A DNA stretch of 64,000 nucleotides from Modestobacter altitudinis (GTDB lineage: Bacteria; Actinomycetota; Actinomycetes; Mycobacteriales; Geodermatophilaceae), in contig NZ_SJEW01000003.1 in the NCBI RefSeq assembly GCF_005930475.1, forward strand, positions 106,172-170,171. The letters are read 5' to 3'. A program made the translations under genes and the position numbers. The notes under the pieces were generated by a model that made no database searches, was not told where the DNA came from, and saw only the letters and a program-made list of their open reading frames with translations. Below are positions 60,603 to 64,000 of this stretch, one piece after another. The first letter of the stretch is position 1. Every line of letters begins with the position of its first letter.

Positions 60603-61451
60603 TTACCGGGCGAGCAGCTCACGCACCCGCTCGGACAGCCCCGCGTCCCCGCGCTGCACGCCGTCCAGCCGGGTCACCCGCGCGGCGCCGCGGATGCCGG
60701 AGAGCAGCCAGACGGCGTCGGCGTCCTGCAGGTCGCTGACCGTGCCGGGGGTGACCGCGGTCGGCCAGCCGGCGGCCTCGGCGCGCTCGAACAGCCGGGC
60801 CTGGGTCGTGCCGGCGAGGATCCCGGTGTCCACCGGCGGGGTGTGCAGCCGGCCGTCGGCCGCCCACACGACGGTCGAGGTGGGGCCCTCGAGCAGCCGG
60901 CCCTCCAGCGAGGTGAAGACGACGTCGTCCGCTCGGTGAGCGTGGGCGTGCCGCTGGGCGGCCATGTTCACCGCGTAGGACAGCGTCTTCGCCCCGCCCA
61001 GCAGCCACGGCGCGGTCGCCCGGAAGTCCGCGGGGATGCCGAGGGACAGCGTCATGACGGCGATGCCCGTCTTGCGCTGGCGCAGCGTCTCGGCCGGGAC
61101 GGCGGCCAGCAGGGCCAGCAGCGTCGGCGGAGCGCCCTCACCGAGGCCGCGGGTCAGGAAGACCCGGCAGGCGCCGTCCACGTCGGCCGGCCAGTCCGCG
61201 GTCGTCGCCGCGACCAGGGCCCGTACCGCGTCGTCGCCGGGGTGGCTCAGCCCGAGCAGCTGCGCCGAGCGGCGCAACCGGGCGAGGTGGGCGTCCAGGT
61301 GCGGGGTCCGACGGCCGGTGACCAGGACCGACTCGAAGACCCCGTCGCCGCGGCCCAGGCCCTGGTCGAAGGCGGTCACCACCGGCTCGTCGGGACCGAC
61401 CGCCCGGGCCGTGCCGTCGGTCCAGAGGGCCACCCGCCGCAGAGCCGTCAC
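60603..61451 (-). CDS. Class IV aminotransferase (aminodeoxychorismate lyase-like)
   Basis: This protein of about 282 residues has the branched-chain aminotransferase/PabC fold: FDQGLGRGDGVFESVLVTGRRTPHLDAHLARLRRSA at the N-terminus, the PLP Lys in LGGAKTLSYAVNMAAQRHAH, and DDVVFTSLEGRLLEGPTSTVVW. PabC makes 4-aminobenzoate for folate, and a YgfZ-like folate-binding protein is close by, which supports that reading. Several GTGs lie at 61451, 61457 and 61460; 61451 was chosen for its ribosome spacing. It is divergent from the fur gene. Confidence 0.85.
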   Translation of the reverse strand: MTALRRVALWTDGTARAVGPDEPVVTAFDQGLGRGDGVFESVLVTGRRTPHLDAHLARLRRSAQLLGLSHPGDDAVRALVAATTADWPADVDGACRVFLTRGLGEGAPPTLLALLAAVPAETLRQRKTGIAVMTLSLGIPADFRATAPWLLGGAKTLSYAVNMAAQRHAHAHRADDVVFTSLEGRLLEGPTSTVVWAADGRLHTPPVDTGILAGTTQARLFERAEAAGWPTAVTPGTVSDLQDADAVWLLSGIRGAARVTRLDGVQRGDAGLSERVRELLAR

Positions 61452-61491
61452 GGCCACCACCCTGCCGTACCGGCGATCTAGGCTCGGCACC

Positions 61492-61944
61492 GTGTCCGGA
61501 CCGGAGAGCGCGCCGCCGCTCGCGGCTCAGCTGCGGGCCCGTGGGTTGCGGCTGACCAGCCAGCGCCAGCGGGTGCTGGCGACGGTCGCTGCCCTCGAGC
61601 ACGGCACGCCGGAGGAGATCCACGCCCGGCTCCGCGAGGAGGCCGGCCCCGGCGGCGCCGCGCCGGACACCTCCACCGTCTACCGCACCCTCGAGTTGCT
61701 GGAGCGGCTCGGTCTGGTGTGGCACACCCACCTGGGCAAGGGGGCGCCGGTCTACCACGCGGCCCAGCACCCGCACCTGCACGTCGTCTGCCAGTCCTGC
61801 GGTCAGATCAGCTCGGCCGACCCGGCCCTGCTCGACGGTGCGGCGGAACGTCTGGCCGCCGAGCTGGGTTTCACCGTGGACGTGGGCCACGTGGCGCTGT
61901 CCGGCACCTGTCGCGCCTGCTCGGAGAAGGAGGACCACCCATGA
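61492..61944 (+). CDS. Fur family transcriptional regulator
   Basis: This 150-residue regulator has the Fur winged helix (LRARGLRLTSQRQRVLATVAAL and DTSTVYRTLELLERLGLV). Metal-binding segments are HPHLHVVCQSCGQI and CRACSEK, and the two CxxC pairs hold the structural zinc. GTG 61492 lies seven bases after TAGGCT (61479-61484), a leaderless pattern. Whether it senses iron, zinc, nickel or peroxide cannot be judged. It overlaps the YgfZ-like gene by four bases (ATGA), so that gene is in its operon. Confidence 0.92.
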   Translation: MSGPESAPPLAAQLRARGLRLTSQRQRVLATVAALEHGTPEEIHARLREEAGPGGAAPDTSTVYRTLELLERLGLVWHTHLGKGAPVYHAAQHPHLHVVCQSCGQISSADPALLDGAAERLAAELGFTVDVGHVALSGTCRACSEKEDHP

Positions 61945-63065
61945 GCCGAGGCCTGAGCTCTCCCCTGTTGCACCGCCCCGGCGCCGTCGCTCTCGACCTG
62001 GCCGACGGCGGCACCGTCGCGGCGCACTACGGCGAGCCGCTGCCCGAGCAGCGCCGGCTGGCGGAGGGCGCCGGGCTGGTCGACCGCAGCGATCGCGACG
62101 TGCTCGTCGTCCCCGGCGCGGACCGGCTGAGCTGGCTGCACTCGCTCACCAGCCAGCACCTCGAGCGGCTCGGCGACGCCACCGGCTCCGAGGCGCTCGT
62201 CCTCTCCCCGCACGGCCACGTCGAGCACCACGTCGTCCTCACCGAGCTGGCCGGGACGACGTGGGGTGACGTCGAGCCGGGGACCGGCGCTGCGCTGGTC
62301 CAGTTCCTGCAGCGGATGCGGTTCATGCTGCGGGTCGACCCCGAGCTGGTCACCGACGCCTGGGCGCTGCTGTCGCTGGTCGGTCCGCAGGGCGACGCCG
62401 TCCTCGCCGCCGCCGGCTGGCCGGTGCCGCGGGAGCCGTACGCGGTCGCCCCCCTGGACGGCGGCGGCTGGGTGCGCCGGATGCCGCCGATCGGCGACGG
62501 GACGGCGTCCGTCGTCGACCTGCTCGTGCCCCGTGTCGAGCTGGCCGCCCGCGCCGACGCCCTGCTTGCCGCCGGTGCGGTGCTCGCCGGGCTGGACGCC
62601 CACGAGGCGCTGCGGGTCGAGGCCCGCCGCCCGCGGGCCGGGGTGGACTCCGACCACCGCACCATCCCCAACGAGCTGGAGTGGCTGCGCACCGCCGTCC
62701 ACCTGGAGAAGGGCTGCTACCGCGGCCAGGAGACCGTCGCCCGGGTGCACAACCTCGGTCGCCCGCCGCGGCGGCTGGTGCTGCTGCACCTGGACGGGAT
62801 GAGCGAGACGCTGCCCGCGCCCGGTACGCCGGTGACCTCGGGTGAGCGGGAGGTCGGCCGGCTGGGCACCGCCGTCCGCCACCACGAGCTGGGCGTGATC
62901 GCGCTGGCGCTGGTCAAGCAGTCGGTGGCCGCCGGGACGCCGCTCAAGGTCGGTGAGGCGGTGGCCGCCATCGACGCCGAGGACACCGCGCCGGAGCCCG
63001 ACGCGGCCGTGGCGGCCGCCCGTGACCGGGTCAAGGCAGTCCGGTCTGCGACGATGCGTTCCTAG
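61941..63065 (+). CDS. YgfZ/GcvT-domain folate-binding protein
   Basis: This 374-residue protein has the GcvT-like fold with the YgfZ signature KGCYRGQETVARVHNLGRPPRRLVLL. The Cys in this motif is needed in E. coli YgfZ. VLVVPGADRLSWLHSLTSQHLERL is the usual N-terminal segment. YgfZ uses folate in iron-sulfur cluster maturation or repair. It is co-translated with a Fur regulator and close to a PabC-like gene, giving a plausible iron-sulfur/folate neighbourhood. ATG 61941 follows AAGGAGG. Confidence 0.93.
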   Translation: MSRGLSSPLLHRPGAVALDLADGGTVAAHYGEPLPEQRRLAEGAGLVDRSDRDVLVVPGADRLSWLHSLTSQHLERLGDATGSEALVLSPHGHVEHHVVLTELAGTTWGDVEPGTGAALVQFLQRMRFMLRVDPELVTDAWALLSLVGPQGDAVLAAAGWPVPREPYAVAPLDGGGWVRRMPPIGDGTASVVDLLVPRVELAARADALLAAGAVLAGLDAHEALRVEARRPRAGVDSDHRTIPNELEWLRTAVHLEKGCYRGQETVARVHNLGRPPRRLVLLHLDGMSETLPAPGTPVTSGEREVGRLGTAVRHHELGVIALALVKQSVAAGTPLKVGEAVAAIDAEDTAPEPDAAVAAARDRVKAVRSATMRS

Positions 63066-63078
63066 ACGACGCGTTCGT

Positions 63079-63129
63079 GAGCATCGCAGCGAGCGCCAGC
63101 GAGTGAGGAGCGGAGCGGTTGCGGAGTCG
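63079..63129. repeat. Dispersed intergenic repeat, copy 2
   Basis: It starts GAGCATCGCAGCGAG and ends GCGGAGTCG, as does the segment at 12974-13011. This copy has an additional CGCCAGCGAGTGA-type insert. It lies between a stop codon and the next start. Confidence 0.6.
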
Positions 63130-63141
63130 AGGCGGGCAAGC

Positions 63142-64000
63142 GTGAGTTCCGGCACCCTCGTCACGCTCGCCCCGACCGGGGCCGAGTCGGCGAAGGAGGA
63201 CGTCCCCGCGCTGCCGGTCACCGTCGAGGAGGTGGTGGCCACCGCCCGGGACTGCCAGGCCCTCGGCGCCGCCGTGCTGCACCTGCACGTCCGCGGCACC
63301 GACACCCGCCCCACGCTGGACCTGCCGCGGGTGCGCGAGGTGGTCACCGCCGTCCGGGAGACGACGGACCTGGTCGTCCAGCTGTCGACCGGTGGTGCCG
63401 TCACCGACCCGGCCGACGCCCGGCTGGCGGTGCTGGACGCCGCGCCGGACGCGGCCTCGCTCTCGCTGGGCACGGTGAACTTCGGTCGCGACGTCTTCTA
63501 CAACCCGTGGGACCTCATCGTCGAGCTGCACACCCGGATGCAGCAGCGGGGGATCGTCCCGGAGTACGAGGTCTTCGACCTCGGCCAGCTCGCCACGCTC
63601 ACCCGCCTGCTCGACCGGCACGGCCTGCCGCACGGCGGGCACGTGCACGTCGACCTGGTGATGGGCGTCCCCGGCGGCATGCCCGGCTCGACGGCCGCGC
63701 TGGCCGCCTGCCTGCCCGCACTGCCCCCGGGCGCCACCTTCGCCGCGACCGGTGTCGGCCGGACGTCCCTGCCCGTGATGCTCGCCGCGCTGTCGGCCGG
63801 CGGGCACCTGCGGGTCGGCATGGAGGACACGCTCACGTACGCGCCCGACGAGCCGGTGCGCGACAACGCCCAGTTGGTGGCCCGGGCGGCCGGGCTCGCC
63901 CGGATCGCCCAGCGTCCGCCGCTCACCCCGCCCCAGGCCCGGCAGCTGCTGGGCATCCCCGCTGGGGCAGTTGGTACGGCCGCCCAGCCCGCCCGATCAC
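63142..64000 (+). CDS. BKACE (DUF849) family protein, cut by window end
   Basis: From GTG 63142 the frame is open to the window end (286 codons). It encodes a beta-keto acid cleavage enzyme (3-keto-5-aminohexanoate cleavage family). Characteristic segments are VTLAPTGAESAKEDVPALP, AAVLHLHVRGTDTRPTLD, LSTGGAVTDPADAR, SLSLGTVNFGRDVFYNP and HVDLVMGVPGG. The HxH and other zinc ligands are in HLHVRG and GGHVHVDLV. BKACE enzymes condense a beta-keto acid with acetyl-CoA. The usual length is about 270-310 residues, so little is missing. The stop codon lies beyond 64000. Confidence 0.88.
   Translation, partial: MSSGTLVTLAPTGAESAKEDVPALPVTVEEVVATARDCQALGAAVLHLHVRGTDTRPTLDLPRVREVVTAVRETTDLVVQLSTGGAVTDPADARLAVLDAAPDAASLSLGTVNFGRDVFYNPWDLIVELHTRMQQRGIVPEYEVFDLGQLATLTRLLDRHGLPHGGHVHVDLVMGVPGGMPGSTAALAACLPALPPGATFAATGVGRTSLPVMLAALSAGGHLRVGMEDTLTYAPDEPVRDNAQLVARAAGLARIAQRPPLTPPQARQLLGIPAGAVGTAAQPARS

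Overview
The window is high-GC actinobacterial chromosome. Starts are often GTG, genes frequently overlap by ATGA or GTGA, and the gene set includes mshD (mycothiol), GlnR, a Cys-rich leader ahead of a sulfurtransferase, a DUF222/HNH (13E12-type) protein, a YgfZ-type protein and a FABP/nitrobindin protein. Gene style and several dispersed intergenic palindromes suggest the Geodermatophilaceae (Blastococcus, Modestobacter or Geodermatophilus). That placement is inference; no rRNA or intact tRNA is present to settle it.

Left end (1-5.7 kb): an accessory-looking segment with a PadR/HAAS pair, a TetR regulator, and an SDR oxidoreductase whose promoter carries TGACCCA palindromes also found near tetR. 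About 1.2 kb of gene debris follows, ending in the 3' half of a tRNA-Lys(UUU), flanked by four copies of a 10-bp repeat and a 13-bp hairpin. This looks like an attachment-site scar of a tyrosine-integrase element. Just beyond it lies a GntP-type permease with its 5' end missing and an in-frame amber stop.

6-28 kb: mostly housekeeping and regulatory genes. These are small membrane proteins, an OhrR-like MarR, an actinobacterial PolA-like exonuclease/polymerase, a monooxygenase-like protein divergent from a MarR, a hemerythrin protein, a crotonase, a YihY/BrkB protein, an acyl-CoA dehydrogenase, the DUF222/HNH protein, a zinc alcohol dehydrogenase, a MarR-MFS exporter pair, HrpA, and a CynX-like MFS protein.

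28-40 kb: a three-gene form II CoxLSM-type molybdenum hydroxylase operon, convergent with cysDN (ATP sulfurylase). Then come a thioesterase, a two-component system, a siderophore-interacting protein, two small stress-type proteins (HVA1 and DUF2795), and a coiled-coil protein built from 14-residue repeats. The last is divergent from a proline-rich, degenerate LCP protein.

43-49 kb: pstSCAB with a PHO-box-like direct repeat upstream, then mshD and glnR. 49-56 kb: a DUF2993 protein, a thioredoxin-like protein, the leader-sulfurtransferase-DUF1416 unit, an EAL protein, and a TetR/epimerase divergent pair sharing three GAGCA-N-TGCTC operators. 56-64 kb: a nitrobindin-like protein, a DUF885 protein, an unknown protein bracketed by palindromes, NhaA, a class IV aminotransferase, a Fur-family regulator, a YgfZ-like protein, and a BKACE protein cut by the window end.
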